NCBI RefSeq assembly: GCF_009768975.1
Contig: NZ_CP035733.1
Span: 1,488,001 to 1,552,000 of the forward strand
Source: Sphingorhabdus lacus
GTDB taxonomy: Bacteria > Pseudomonadota > Alphaproteobacteria > Sphingomonadales > Sphingomonadaceae
Length of the DNA stretch: 64,000 nucleotides
Direction of reading: 5' to 3'
Under the pieces are notes generated by a model. That model saw nothing but the letters and a program-made list of their open reading frames with translations, was not told the origin of the DNA and searched no databases. Positions 1-8,641 of the stretch are shown here, piece after piece (the stretch's first letter is position 1; every line of letters starts with the position of its first letter). The position numbers and the translations under genes are program-made.

Positions 1-2
1 TC

Positions 3-407
3 AGCGCCAAGGGTTCGGACGTCTCGCTGGCACATCTGAAACGCATATTCCCGGCTCTCCGAGACGTCCGGTTGGAGCATAATTGGGGCGGGCACATGTC
101 GGCCACGCGCGACATGGTCCCTCACTTGACGAGTATCGGTGATCAGCGCGTTATCTACATCGGCGGCTGCTGGGGCCATGGCCTTGCCATCAACCACCTG
201 CATGGCCAGACAGTGGCAGACATGTTGGCGGAACGGTCAACGGACCTCACCGATTTCTGGATTGTCGACCGGAAGCCCAAGAGTTGGCCGGTCTGGCCTC
301 TCGATTTTATCGGCAAGCAACTCGCCTGGTCTTTGCTCAAGCGCAAAGTGCGTAAGCAGATACGGGGGTCCATTTTCGAGGGATGCGACGGCGATCTCCA
401 GGAATAA
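3..407 (+). CDS. FAD-dependent oxidoreductase (DAO family), C-terminal part, cut by window start
   Basis: This is the last 134 codons of a gene entering from the left; the frame is open from base 3. The segment SIGDQRVIYIGGCWGHGLAIN matches the C-terminal FAD-contacting strand and Gly-rich turn of D-amino-acid-oxidase-fold flavoproteins (sarcosine, glycine and gamma-glutamylputrescine oxidases). A basic tail, LLKRKVRKQIRG, follows. The family oxidises a C-N bond of an amine or amino acid to an imine using FAD. It converges on the trimethylamine-dehydrogenase-like gene that ends at 601. The substrate cannot be inferred because the N-terminal FAD motif and the active site lie outside the window. 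Confidence 0.75.
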   Translation, partial: SAKGSDVSLAHLKRIFPALRDVRLEHNWGGHMSATRDMVPHLTSIGDQRVIYIGGCWGHGLAINHLHGQTVADMLAERSTDLTDFWIVDRKPKSWPVWPLDFIGKQLAWSLLKRKVRKQIRGSIFEGCDGDLQE

Positions 408-600
408 GGGCTGCCTGCGACGGGCAGCTTGTCGCCGACCAGGAGCGTCTGCCGCATCGTCTCCGGCAAAAGCCCCTCCCCCTCTCGCCGCGATCACACC
501 GCGTGACGCACAACAAAACGGGTCGGATCCATCCCTTCACGCTCAAAAGGGAGCTTGAATCGCCTTTTTCCGAAAATGAAGCGATCCATTGACCACAAGC

Positions 601-2685
601 CTAACGCCTGCTCGCAAACTGGTCCCACCCGTTCGGGTCGCGGACGAAAGGTTTTTCGATCAAATAGTTAATATCGCCGATTGGCGTTTGGTCCATCTCT
701 CGACCGAACCGATGACCTGAATGGACCGCATCAGCGACTGTGCCTGGCGCAAAACAGTCACCAATTGCGTGGACGGTGAACATCGGTGAGTTCTCTGCAA
801 CTGTTTTACGTAAATCGTGAAGCAAGCCGTCGTTCGGTGACCGTAGGCAGATCATAACCACAATCGCCGCGGGCAAACGGATTGCTTTGCCGGTATAGAT
901 ACAATGAGCCTCCACCTCGTCGGCACCGATCTCGACCAGGCGTCTCGCTGTAACAAGCTTCACGCCGAGTTTAAGCAGGGTCTGGTGAACGGCCTCTCGC
1001 TCGGATGTATATTTGAGCAGCGGGGAAGGTTCCGGATCAGGGGTAAGGAGCGTGACATCCAGCCCTTGCTTGGCAAGCTTCTCGGCGATTACACCTCCAA
1101 GATAATAGCCTTCATCGTCATTTATAACGACCGGCCCTTCGATCGTCCGGCCCGCCATCACGTCATCGGGCGTGATGACGTGCGGCTGGTCCCAACCGTT
1201 GACGGGAAATCTGTTCGCTTTGCCGATTCCGTCCCGGTCCCATGTCGATCCGGTTGCGACGACTATCGTTGTGAAGTCGAAATCGGCCACATCGGAAGCT
1301 TGAATTTCGCTTCCGAGGTAAATGTCGACATTCGCCAGCTTATGGATCTGACCAATTCGATAATCGGCTACGCGCCGGTAGGTGGACAGACCGGGAAGCG
1401 CCGATTCAAGCACGGAGCGTCCACCCAGAAAATTGCTCCGTTCCGAAAGCGCAACAGAATAGCCACGCCTTCCAAGCGTGAGAGTCGCTTCGAGTCCTGC
1501 CGGGCCGCCCCCAATTACCAGGATGCGTTCATCGGACATTTTTGCCGGAACCCGCTCCGGGTGCCAGCCGCGCCGCCACTCTTCGCCGGTTGTCGGGTTT
1601 TGCGTGCAACGAATTGCGCCGCCCATATATTGCATGGAAAGGCACGTGTTGCAGCCTATGCACTCACGAATATCCTCGATGCGGCCTTCTTCTATTTTCT
1701 TTGGCAGAAAAGGGTCGGCAATCGACGGACGCGCCGCACCGATCAGATCGACCAACCCATTTTTGATGAGCGACACCATGCGATCTGGCGACGTGTATCT
1801 CCCGACAGCGACCACCGGCTTGCTTGTCACCTGTTTCACGAAGGCAGTGAATGGCTCCTGCCACCCTTCGTCGGCAAAGCGGGCAGTCATCACATCGAGA
1901 TTGATGTTCTGAACATTGACATCCCACAGATCGGGCAGCTCGGCCAGCATCTCGACGACCCGCCGACCATCGCCGCTACAGGTGTAACCCGCATCGCCAA
2001 GGCCTTCGTCCACCCCAAAACGGACGGCAACGGCACAGTCGGATCCGATCTCTTCTTTGGTGTCCTCGATCAACTCACGCAAAAGCCTGGCGCGATTCTC
2101 GATAACGCCCCCATATTCATCCGTTCGCCGGTTGACACGCTGCGTAATAAAGTCGCCGGGCAAGCCCATCATGTGGCTTGCGTAAACATATACGATGTCG
2201 AAGCCGATATCGCGTGCGCGCCGGGCAGCAGCGCGGTGCCATCTTCTGACATCGCTGATATCCTGCTTGTCCATCTGCCGGACGACAGCTGGTACATCCA
2301 TTGCCGGCCTGGGCGAGGCCGACATCGGGCGTTCTCTGGACATGCGGTTTCCGGCCAGGGCACCCTGATGGGTCAATTCGCACCCGGCAAGGGCGCCATG
2401 CTTTTGAACCGCCTCGACCATGAGCTGAAGCCCAGGCTTGTCATCGTCCGACCAGAGCCGCTCCCCACCGCTGGGGGACGAATCCGAAGAAGGATGGATC
2501 ATACAGAGTTCGGTGTTCACGACGCCCCATCCGCCTTCGGCCTTTATCTCCCGAAATTTTGCGGTAGCGTGCGGAGAAAATGTACCAAGCGCCGTACAAT
2601 GCGGAACCTGATAAAAGCGATTTTTGGTGGTCTTGGGCCCGATTTTCACGGACTCGAAGAGAATATCAAATCGTGGATCGCGCAT
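601..2685 (-). CDS. Trimethylamine-dehydrogenase-family amine dehydrogenase, copy 1 (FMN, 4Fe-4S, ADP-binding domain)
   Basis: A 694-residue protein co-linear with trimethylamine/dimethylamine/histamine dehydrogenases: an old-yellow-enzyme-type FMN barrel, a 4Fe-4S site, then a Rossmann ADP/FAD-like domain. The N-terminus (residues 1-30) nearly matches the known family sequence, including NRFYQVPHC; Cys30 is the residue that carries 6-S-cysteinyl FMN in that enzyme. The cluster ligands are C-x2-C-x2-C-x11-C in CIGCNTCLSMQYMGGAIRC. The catalytic Tyr and His are kept in VYASH. The aromatic bowl that binds trimethylammonium is not: position 60 is Leu and the Trp355 position is Gln, so the substrate is probably another amine. 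AGGAG sits 8 bases before the ATG. Last gene of a minus-strand operon with OCD, RidA and DAO genes. Confidence 0.9.
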   Translation of the reverse strand: MRDPRFDILFESVKIGPKTTKNRFYQVPHCTALGTFSPHATAKFREIKAEGGWGVVNTELCMIHPSSDSSPSGGERLWSDDDKPGLQLMVEAVQKHGALAGCELTHQGALAGNRMSRERPMSASPRPAMDVPAVVRQMDKQDISDVRRWHRAAARRARDIGFDIVYVYASHMMGLPGDFITQRVNRRTDEYGGVIENRARLLRELIEDTKEEIGSDCAVAVRFGVDEGLGDAGYTCSGDGRRVVEMLAELPDLWDVNVQNINLDVMTARFADEGWQEPFTAFVKQVTSKPVVAVGRYTSPDRMVSLIKNGLVDLIGAARPSIADPFLPKKIEEGRIEDIRECIGCNTCLSMQYMGGAIRCTQNPTTGEEWRRGWHPERVPAKMSDERILVIGGGPAGLEATLTLGRRGYSVALSERSNFLGGRSVLESALPGLSTYRRVADYRIGQIHKLANVDIYLGSEIQASDVADFDFTTIVVATGSTWDRDGIGKANRFPVNGWDQPHVITPDDVMAGRTIEGPVVINDDEGYYLGGVIAEKLAKQGLDVTLLTPDPEPSPLLKYTSEREAVHQTLLKLGVKLVTARRLVEIGADEVEAHCIYTGKAIRLPAAIVVMICLRSPNDGLLHDLRKTVAENSPMFTVHAIGDCFAPGTVADAVHSGHRFGREMDQTPIGDINYLIEKPFVRDPNGWDQFASRR

Positions 2686-2957
2686 CTTGCCATCTCCTTC
2701 TGTTTACCGTTCCCACCGGTCGCAAATATCCCCGGCAGACCAACGCCGCAGCCTAGTCACAGTGCCGACGATCTTTCCGCCATGGGGCGCCTCAGTGACG
2801 AGCAGCCCCGGTCAGTGAGCATATCAACCTGCAACCTTCGTGCCCCACCACCCCGCTACGGTAACTCGAGCCGATCCAGCCGCATCGTCGGCGCAGCGGT
2901 CGGCAGTCGCCACGACGGTGAGCAATCCTCGCGCTACTTCGCCGCAGATCAGTCCGA

Positions 2958-4271
2958 TTACCGCTCAAAACGCGAAAAACGATAGGGTTTGGGATCAATG
3001 ATCGGGGTCGAACCCATCAGTATATCGGCGGCAAGTTCGCCCGCCGCCGGAGCTGTACCGAAGCCGTGTCCCGAGAATCCAGAGCAGACAATCAATCCTG
3101 CAATTTCCGAAACCTGATCGATTACCGGCAGGGAATCGGGCGTCACATCCACTGTTCCTGCCCAAAGTTCCGCGATCTCGGCATCGTCGAATATAGGCCA
3201 GGCCGCGCGCAGTGCGACAAAGGCTTCGTGGATGGCGCCCTCGTCAACAGCGGGATCCTTGATTCTCATGCGCTCAAAGGGTGAAATTCTTCCGGATTTC
3301 CAACGACGAGGTAGCGTTAGGTCGTCGATGAAGTCGCGTCCGAACGCCAGACGCAGATAGCGGCCCTGCGATCGAAGCGACGACAAATATTTACGCCCAA
3401 TAAGCAAATGATCGAACGTAATCGGGGCTTTGATGGCGCTGCGCTGGGTTATTACAAATCCACCGTCTGCGCGCTTGCGAAAAGAGAAATCCGGTCCGCC
3501 AACCGCGATCTCGGTGGGGCCATCCATGGGAACAGTGCGTGCCACGGAAACCGTGAGCGGCAGGGTCGGCAGGTCGATGCCGAGGTTCCCAAGGAAGCGC
3601 CGGGACCATAAGCCGCCTGCAAGCAGGACCGTATCGCAGCCGATTTCGCCGCGTTCCGTAACCACCCCGGTAACCCGCCCCGCAGAGCGGACGAGTGAGC
3701 GCACGGCACAATTCTCGACGATAATGGCTCCCATCGCCATTGCAGCGCGCGCAATAGCCGACGCCGCGAGCGATGGCTCGGCGCGCCCATCGGACGGCGT
3801 GTATATACCGCCGGCCCAATTTCCCCGCCCCCCAGGCACCAGTCGATCGATCTCGCCAGGGGTCAGAAGGCGCGAGTCGAGATCGAGAGGTTCCACGGAA
3901 TGGATCCAGGCTTCATGAGCCTCCATTTCTGCCTCGTTCCTGGCAAGAAAAAGAATGCCCGCTTCTCGATAGCCGACATCTGTTCCCACCTTTTGCGGAA
4001 GGCGAGCCCAGAGGCGATCGGACGCGACGGCGAGGGGCATATCGGCCGGAGCGCGACTCGTCTTGCGAATCCAGCCCTGGTTGCGTGACGATTGTTCGCC
4101 GGCGACCACGCCCTTCTCAAGCACGATGACAGGAATACCGCGCTCACTGAGTGTAAGCGCCGCGACCAGACCGACAATCCCGCCCCCGATGATGACTACA
4201 GGAACGGAAGACGGAAAATCCTCACAAGTTTGTACGGGCGCGATATGGGGTGCCACCAGGCCATCTTTCAA
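2958..4271 (-). CDS. FAD-dependent amine/amino-acid oxidoreductase (DAO family)
   Basis: A 437-residue flavoprotein of the glycine/D-amino-acid oxidase superfamily. The dinucleotide motif VVIIGGGIVGLVAAL lies near residues 25-40 and is followed by the glutamate ending the second strand (VIVLEKG). The motif GEQSSRNQGWIRKTSR is typical of the gamma-glutamylputrescine-oxidase/sarcosine-oxidase branch. The C-terminal FAD strand is CSGFSGHGFGTAPAAGE. No signal peptide or membrane span is seen, so it should be cytoplasmic. It lies between ridA (upstream) and the trimethylamine-dehydrogenase-like gene (downstream), so it probably generates an imine that RidA hydrolyses. The substrate is unknown; a secondary amine or N-alkyl amino acid is likely. 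Confidence 0.82.
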   Translation of the reverse strand: MKDGLVAPHIAPVQTCEDFPSSVPVVIIGGGIVGLVAALTLSERGIPVIVLEKGVVAGEQSSRNQGWIRKTSRAPADMPLAVASDRLWARLPQKVGTDVGYREAGILFLARNEAEMEAHEAWIHSVEPLDLDSRLLTPGEIDRLVPGGRGNWAGGIYTPSDGRAEPSLAASAIARAAMAMGAIIVENCAVRSLVRSAGRVTGVVTERGEIGCDTVLLAGGLWSRRFLGNLGIDLPTLPLTVSVARTVPMDGPTEIAVGGPDFSFRKRADGGFVITQRSAIKAPITFDHLLIGRKYLSSLRSQGRYLRLAFGRDFIDDLTLPRRWKSGRISPFERMRIKDPAVDEGAIHEAFVALRAAWPIFDDAEIAELWAGTVDVTPDSLPVIDQVSEIAGLIVCSGFSGHGFGTAPAAGELAADILMGSTPIIDPKPYRFSRFER

Positions 4272-4323
4272 GTTGAACCGCAGACTGACTATTGAGCAGC
4301 GCGGCGTATAACCAAATGGAAAT

Positions 4324-4740
4324 CTATATGTTTTTCACTTCTATATTGCTCTTCGAAGCCCCTCTGTAAGCAGTGACTTCGACCTCGACCTTATAGTCTT
4401 TCGAGCTGAGCGGCGGACAGGTCAGAGTCATCGCCGGATCGATACCGCGAAACCGCTCTCCAATCTTGGCCATGACGGCCGACGTATCGGAGGGGTTCTG
4501 AATGAAGATGCGCGAGGCCACGACATCGCCAAGACTCGCATCGACCGCCAGCAGCGCGCGCTCGATATTGGCCAGCACCTGCTCGGTTTGTTCGGTGACG
4601 TCTTCCGGAATCTCCTGTGTCAGAGGATTGCGCCCCGCGGTGTTGGAAACGAAGATCCAATCATCGACGCTGACGAGCCGTGAGTAGCTCGCCAGGTCCT
4701 CATATCGTGAACCCGTTTTGAGCTTCAAAATCTCGACCAT
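4324..4740 (-). CDS. RidA/YjgF-family imine deaminase
   Basis: A 138-residue single-domain protein of the RidA (YjgF/YER057c/UK114) family, the normal length. Family features are visible: VSNTAGRNPLTQEIPEDVTEQTEQVLANIERAL split over the first half, a conserved acidic and hydrophobic helix, and VASRIFIQ. RidA proteins hydrolyse reactive enamine/imine intermediates made by PLP or flavin enzymes to carbonyl and ammonia. It sits 52 bases upstream of the DAO flavoprotein and just downstream of the ornithine-cyclodeaminase-like gene, so removing imines formed in this pathway is a reasonable role. The arginine that binds carboxylate in canonical RidA is not obvious, so it may belong to a Rid subfamily (Rid1-Rid7) other than RidA proper. 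Confidence 0.85.
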   Translation of the reverse strand: MVEILKLKTGSRYEDLASYSRLVSVDDWIFVSNTAGRNPLTQEIPEDVTEQTEQVLANIERALLAVDASLGDVVASRIFIQNPSDTSAVMAKIGERFRGIDPAMTLTCPPLSSKDYKVEVEVTAYRGASKSNIEVKNI

Positions 4741-4807
4741 ATTAACTCCAATTCAAAAGGACAGATAATGCTGCGGAAACCAGAGAGGCGCAGCCGACGC
4801 TGCGGGG

Positions 4808-5947
4808 TCAGCGCAAGGCTGGCACATCCCAAAGATTGAGCGACTGACCGACACCGCGCGCAAGGGCGTTGCGATAAACGACGGTGCCCCAGGCAACATC
4901 CTCGACTGGCATTCCGCCAACAGACAAGATGATGATTTCCTCGTCGTTCTGCCGACCCGGGGCCTCCCCAGCTACGATGCGACCAAGATCCTCAAGATCT
5001 TCTTTCTCCATCCGTCCACTGGCAATCATATCCATGAACTTTACACCGATAATCGGTATAATGTTGTGCGCAGGCTTGGGCAGTTCATCAAACCAGGCTT
5101 CGTAGAGACCGGTGTTGTCGACGACCTTTCGGACGTCTTTAGTCCCCATCGCCTCGTCAATCTCACAGCTCGATGGCATCGCCAGAAACGCGCCCGGCTT
5201 CACCCATTCGCGGTTGACGATAGGATAAGTCGAAGGGTCGCCCGCCGCGCCCGAGCCACAAAAACTAACTATATCGGAACCGCGAACAACAGCCTCTATC
5301 GTATCAACCACCTCAATGTTTGTGACCTGCGGCATGTCCGACTTTAACCAATCGAGGAAACTTTCAAGACTCGCTTTCCCCCGCGCCTTGATCTTGATCG
5401 TGTCGATCTTAGGACAGACGGCACGCAGCGCCATGAGTGTTGTCTTGCCCATGACACCCGGGCCTAAAAGCCCGAAAACCTTTGCGTCTTTTCGCGCAAG
5501 ATGACGTGCCCCCACGCCTGGGATCGCTCCGGTCCGGTAAGCCGATAAGAGATTCGCTGACATGAAGGCGAGCGGGGCAGCGGTATCGGCGTCGTTGAGT
5601 ACGAAAGTGAGGATCGAACGCGGCAAACCCTTTTCCCGGTTTTCGAGGTTCGATCCATACCATTTCACGCCTGCGGTCCGGAAACGGCCGCCAAGATAAG
5701 CGGGCATTGCCATGAAACGGCGGTCAGCAGTTCCCTTTGGCATGTCAGGAAACGGCGAGCTTTCTGGAAACAAGACCATCGCCCCATGGGAATCGTTGTT
5801 CGCCCCTGCCATGCGGTAATCCCCATGCCATAACAGGCTGAACATTTCCTCCATGGTGTCAACGCACATTGCCATATCGGTAACACCAGCTTTGATCATG
5901 TCTTGCTCTGACAGATACAAGAAATCTATTTTTGCCGATCCGGTCAT
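4808..5947 (-). CDS. Ornithine cyclodeaminase / mu-crystallin family protein
   Basis: A 379-residue protein with the ornithine-cyclodeaminase/mu-crystallin fold. The NAD-binding Rossmann motif GLLGPGVMGKTTLMAL is in the middle, preceded by NLLSAYRTGAIPGVGARHLAR, the family signature around the catalytic region. The family includes ornithine cyclodeaminases, pyrroline-2-carboxylate reductases, alanine dehydrogenases and imine reductases, so the reaction is uncertain; homologs in actinobacterial amine clusters are sometimes named tyramine oxidase subunit B. The ATG at 5947 is chosen because GGAG lies 10 bases upstream; a TTG five codons earlier is the alternative. First gene of a minus-strand operon continuing into ridA, the DAO gene and the trimethylamine-dehydrogenase-like gene. 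Confidence 0.82.
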   Translation of the reverse strand: MTGSAKIDFLYLSEQDMIKAGVTDMAMCVDTMEEMFSLLWHGDYRMAGANNDSHGAMVLFPESSPFPDMPKGTADRRFMAMPAYLGGRFRTAGVKWYGSNLENREKGLPRSILTFVLNDADTAAPLAFMSANLLSAYRTGAIPGVGARHLARKDAKVFGLLGPGVMGKTTLMALRAVCPKIDTIKIKARGKASLESFLDWLKSDMPQVTNIEVVDTIEAVVRGSDIVSFCGSGAAGDPSTYPIVNREWVKPGAFLAMPSSCEIDEAMGTKDVRKVVDNTGLYEAWFDELPKPAHNIIPIIGVKFMDMIASGRMEKEDLEDLGRIVAGEAPGRQNDEEIIILSVGGMPVEDVAWGTVVYRNALARGVGQSLNLWDVPALR

Positions 5948-5992
5948 TATTTTGCTCTCCAACTCACTCTCTCATTCGACTCAACACCATTG

Positions 5993-6018
5993 GAAAGCAT
6001 GACACCTTTCATGCTTTC
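5993..6018. promoter_or_regulatory. Perfect 10-bp inverted repeat, possible operator of the amine operon
   Basis: GAAAGCATGA and its exact complement TCATGCTTTC are separated by 6 bases. The site lies 45-70 bases upstream of the first gene of the minus-strand operon, a position suited to an operator. No regulator gene is found in the island. Confidence 0.35.
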
Positions 6019-6044
6019 AACAACAGACATCAAACAAGACACCA

Positions 6045-6086
6045 CAGGTCGTGGGCCGACCAATTTTTCCTTCCAAAGGGAAAATT
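6045..6086. repeat. Two adjacent imperfect hairpins upstream of the amine operon
   Basis: GGTCG-tgggc-CGACC is followed directly by a near-palindrome, CAATTTTTCC ... GGGAAAATTG. They could act as a terminator for transcription entering the region or as a regulatory leader. Nothing else decides between these. Confidence 0.25.
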
Positions 6087-6376
6087 GCTCAGCGGCCCCA
6101 CATCTGTCGCCTCCGGACCGATCAGCGCGGCACATCACCCAGTCTCAATCCCACAAGAAAATTATATTATACAATCGAGGAATTTAAACTGGTGTCAATC
6201 AAAAAGTCAGCGATGGGCCATCGGTCGGACGGCGCGGACTGCCGACTTTTTCCTCTGATTGGGAGATCCTCCACAAGTCGATGAAGGTTCCCATTACGCC
6301 AAACGGCCGAACTTAAAAGGCCCTGCAGCGCCACTTTTTAGGCCTTGTGTACGATCATATATTCTTCGCGCTGGAT

Positions 6377-6692
6377 ATGTTAGTTCGCTCTACACACATT
6401 TCCATCGGAATCGATGTTGGAAAAGCGCGCAATGCGACCACAGTCGCGGATGCAGAACGTGGCGGCGAAGTGCGTTTCATCGGTGAAGTTGACGCATCAC
6501 CCGATGCGATTCGGCAGGTCTTGCAGCGGATTGCCGCAAAGTACGACGTGGTACATTTCTGCTATGAGGCAGGCCCGACGGGGCACGAATGATATCGCCT
6601 GATTACCAAGCTGGGACATCGACACATCGAGATTGAAACAGGTTTCATGGCTTGAATATCTCCCGACTCGCAGCAAACGGAAAGGCGGATGA
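6377..6692 (+). pseudogene. Decayed IS110-family transposase fragment
   Basis: The translation ISIGIDVGKARNATTVADAE followed by a segment ending VHFCYEAGPTG matches the N-terminal DEDD nuclease part of IS110-family transposases. An in-frame TGA follows GHE, after which the same frame resumes YRLITKLGHRHIEIE, as in the intact family. It then meets a second stop near 6652 and degenerates. Only about the first quarter of a transposase remains and no element ends are seen. It separates the two oppositely oriented halves of the amine island, which suggests the halves were brought together or rearranged by mobile elements. Confidence 0.75.
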
Positions 6693-7174
6693 TGCCATTT
6701 TTCGCCATCGCGACGCATCGACTATCAGTTGACCTATATAATTGTCTTTATGAGGAATTATACAATCTTTCAGTTGTTGAATTGGCGGTCAATTAAGCTC
6801 GACTTTCCAAAGAATCTGATGGGATGATATCACTTTATTTCACGGATTATCATATATTTAGTCTCCATTCTTGCGCTCACCTACGGGCCAAAAATGCCAT
6901 CTCTATGCTCCTAGAAAATATCTGCGATTGACGAATTTAGTTGCGAATGGCACGAGAGATGCTACAAATTCCAACACATATGCTGTAAAACAAACTGTGC
7001 GGAAGAGCGTCGCAGCCGATCCGGCGCTGGGCTAAAAGCGCGCGAATATATGCCCCTTTGGACGATGTATCAAAAGTGCGGCATTTTGCGGACAGCTTGA
7101 GCGACGGATGTGCGCCAACCAGCCTGGGTTGTCAGGCGCGCAATCGGGTAATTGATGCAAGAGTTAGGTAAACC
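6693..7174. other. AT-rich intergenic region, no gene recognised
   Basis: A 482-base stretch between the IS110 remnant and the aldehyde dehydrogenase gene. It is visibly richer in A and T than the flanking genes and has no convincing ORF on either strand. An 11-base word, ATTATACAATC, at 6757-6767 also occurs at 6166-6176 on the other side of the IS remnant. It presumably holds the promoter of the plus-strand genes, but no clear promoter hexamers can be assigned. Confidence 0.5.
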
Positions 7175-8575
7175 ATGTACGCTTATAAAATGCTCATCGA
7201 TGGACAACTGGTTGAGGGCGCGAAGACCATTGAAATCGTCAATCCCGCGACGGCCGAGCCCTTCACGACTGCCCCCGTAGCGGACGAAGACCAGCTCAAC
7301 GCCGCCGTGGCGGCTGCGCGACGCGCTTTTCCCGCCTGGGCAGCAACATCCTGGAGCAAGCGTCGGGATTGTCTCCTGCTGTTCGCGCAACGGCTTGAGG
7401 AAGAGGCCGATCACTTTGCGCGTCTGCTTGTCAAAGAACAGGGCAAACCCCTGGCAGAGGCCCGGTTCGAAATTGGTGCCGCGGTGCAGGGGATACGCTA
7501 TTACGCCAGCGTCGAACTGCCTGCCGAAACGAGAAGCCATGCAAATGGCAGCTACCAGATTGAGCGCCGCCCGCTGGGCGTCGTTGCGGCGATCACGCCT
7601 TGGAATTATCCATTGATCCTGGCAAGCAACAAATTCGGCCCTGCCCTGCTGACCGGAAACACCGTGATATTGAAGCCTGCGCCGACCACGCCGCTGACAA
7701 GCCTTGAATTGGGCCGGCTGGCGTGCGAGATTTTTCCCCGGGGCGTGTTCAATGTCATTGCTGACGATAACGATCTTGGCTCGCGCCTCACCAGCCACCC
7801 CGACATCGCCAAGATCTCCTTCACAGGCTCGACCGGCACCGGCAAGCGCGTCATGCAAGGCGCGGCAGAGACATTGAAGCGGGTGACGCTGGAACTGGGC
7901 GGAAATGACCCGGCCATCGTCCTCAAGGACGCCGATGTGGAGGGCGCGGCGCAGGGTCTCGCCGCCACCGCGTTCCTCAACGCGGGCCAGATCTGCGCAG
8001 CGCCCAAACGCCTTTATGTCGCCGACGAGATTTACGACGCTTTTTGTGAACAGCTGGTCGCGGCAGCCAAAGCATTAAAGCTCGGCGCGGGGGACGAAAA
8101 CGGGGTCACTCTCGGCCCCATCCAGAACAGCCTGCAGTTCGATAAAGTACGCGAGATTATCGAGGAGGCGGCATCCCATGGCAGGGTCCTGACCGGCGGT
8201 CATACCGCCAAGCGTCCTGGCTTTTTCATAGAGCCGACGGTGATCGCCGATCTCGACGACGAGGCCAGGCTGGTCGCCGACGAACAGTTTGGGCCTGTGG
8301 TGCCGGTTCTACGCTTTTCTGATGAGACGGATGCGATTTCCCGGGCCAACGTCGGCCCCTACGGCCTCGGCGCTTCTATCTGGTCGCGCGACATCGATCG
8401 CGCTCGCGCGCTCGCGCGCGAACTCGAAGCCGGCTCGGTGTGGATCAATCAGCATGTCGCCATTTACCCCGACATACCTTTCTCGGGCGCGAAGCAGTCC
8501 GGTGTCGGAACGGAGGGCGGCATTGAAGGCGTGTGCGAATTCACCCGCCTCCAAGTGATCAATGCCGCGACATGA
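7175..8575 (+). CDS. NAD(P)-dependent aldehyde dehydrogenase
   Basis: A 466-residue class I/II aldehyde dehydrogenase of ordinary length. Visible motifs are TPWNYPL, the cofactor-loop FTGSTGTGKRV, the general-base motif LELGGN with Glu240, and the nucleophile FLNAGQIC with Cys274. It oxidises an aldehyde to the carboxylate with NAD(P)+. AGG lies about 7 bases before the ATG. It is directly upstream of an amine oxidase gene, so the natural substrate is probably the aldehyde produced when that enzyme's imine hydrolyses; the same oxidase-then-aldehyde-dehydrogenase logic occurs in pseudooxynicotine and polyamine catabolism. It resembles succinate-semialdehyde and aminobutyraldehyde dehydrogenases, but the substrate cannot be fixed from sequence. 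Confidence 0.9.
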   Translation: MYAYKMLIDGQLVEGAKTIEIVNPATAEPFTTAPVADEDQLNAAVAAARRAFPAWAATSWSKRRDCLLLFAQRLEEEADHFARLLVKEQGKPLAEARFEIGAAVQGIRYYASVELPAETRSHANGSYQIERRPLGVVAAITPWNYPLILASNKFGPALLTGNTVILKPAPTTPLTSLELGRLACEIFPRGVFNVIADDNDLGSRLTSHPDIAKISFTGSTGTGKRVMQGAAETLKRVTLELGGNDPAIVLKDADVEGAAQGLAATAFLNAGQICAAPKRLYVADEIYDAFCEQLVAAAKALKLGAGDENGVTLGPIQNSLQFDKVREIIEEAASHGRVLTGGHTAKRPGFFIEPTVIADLDDEARLVADEQFGPVVPVLRFSDETDAISRANVGPYGLGASIWSRDIDRARALARELEAGSVWINQHVAIYPDIPFSGAKQSGVGTEGGIEGVCEFTRLQVINAAT

Positions 8576-8641
8576 TGGACTGGGGATTGAATAATGGAAA
8601 AGGGGGATGCCGTGATCAGGAATTCGGATGAAGAACTAACG

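Noticed and set aside
601-2685. Calling copy 1 a trimethylamine dehydrogenase
   Set aside because: The three aromatic residues that bind trimethylammonium are not conserved (Leu at 60, Gln at 355), so only the family is supported.
904-2985. A 693-codon open frame on the plus strand
   Set aside because: It is the reverse complement of the trimethylamine-dehydrogenase-like gene; the minus-strand protein has clear family motifs and a ribosome-binding site, while the plus-strand translation has no family resemblance.
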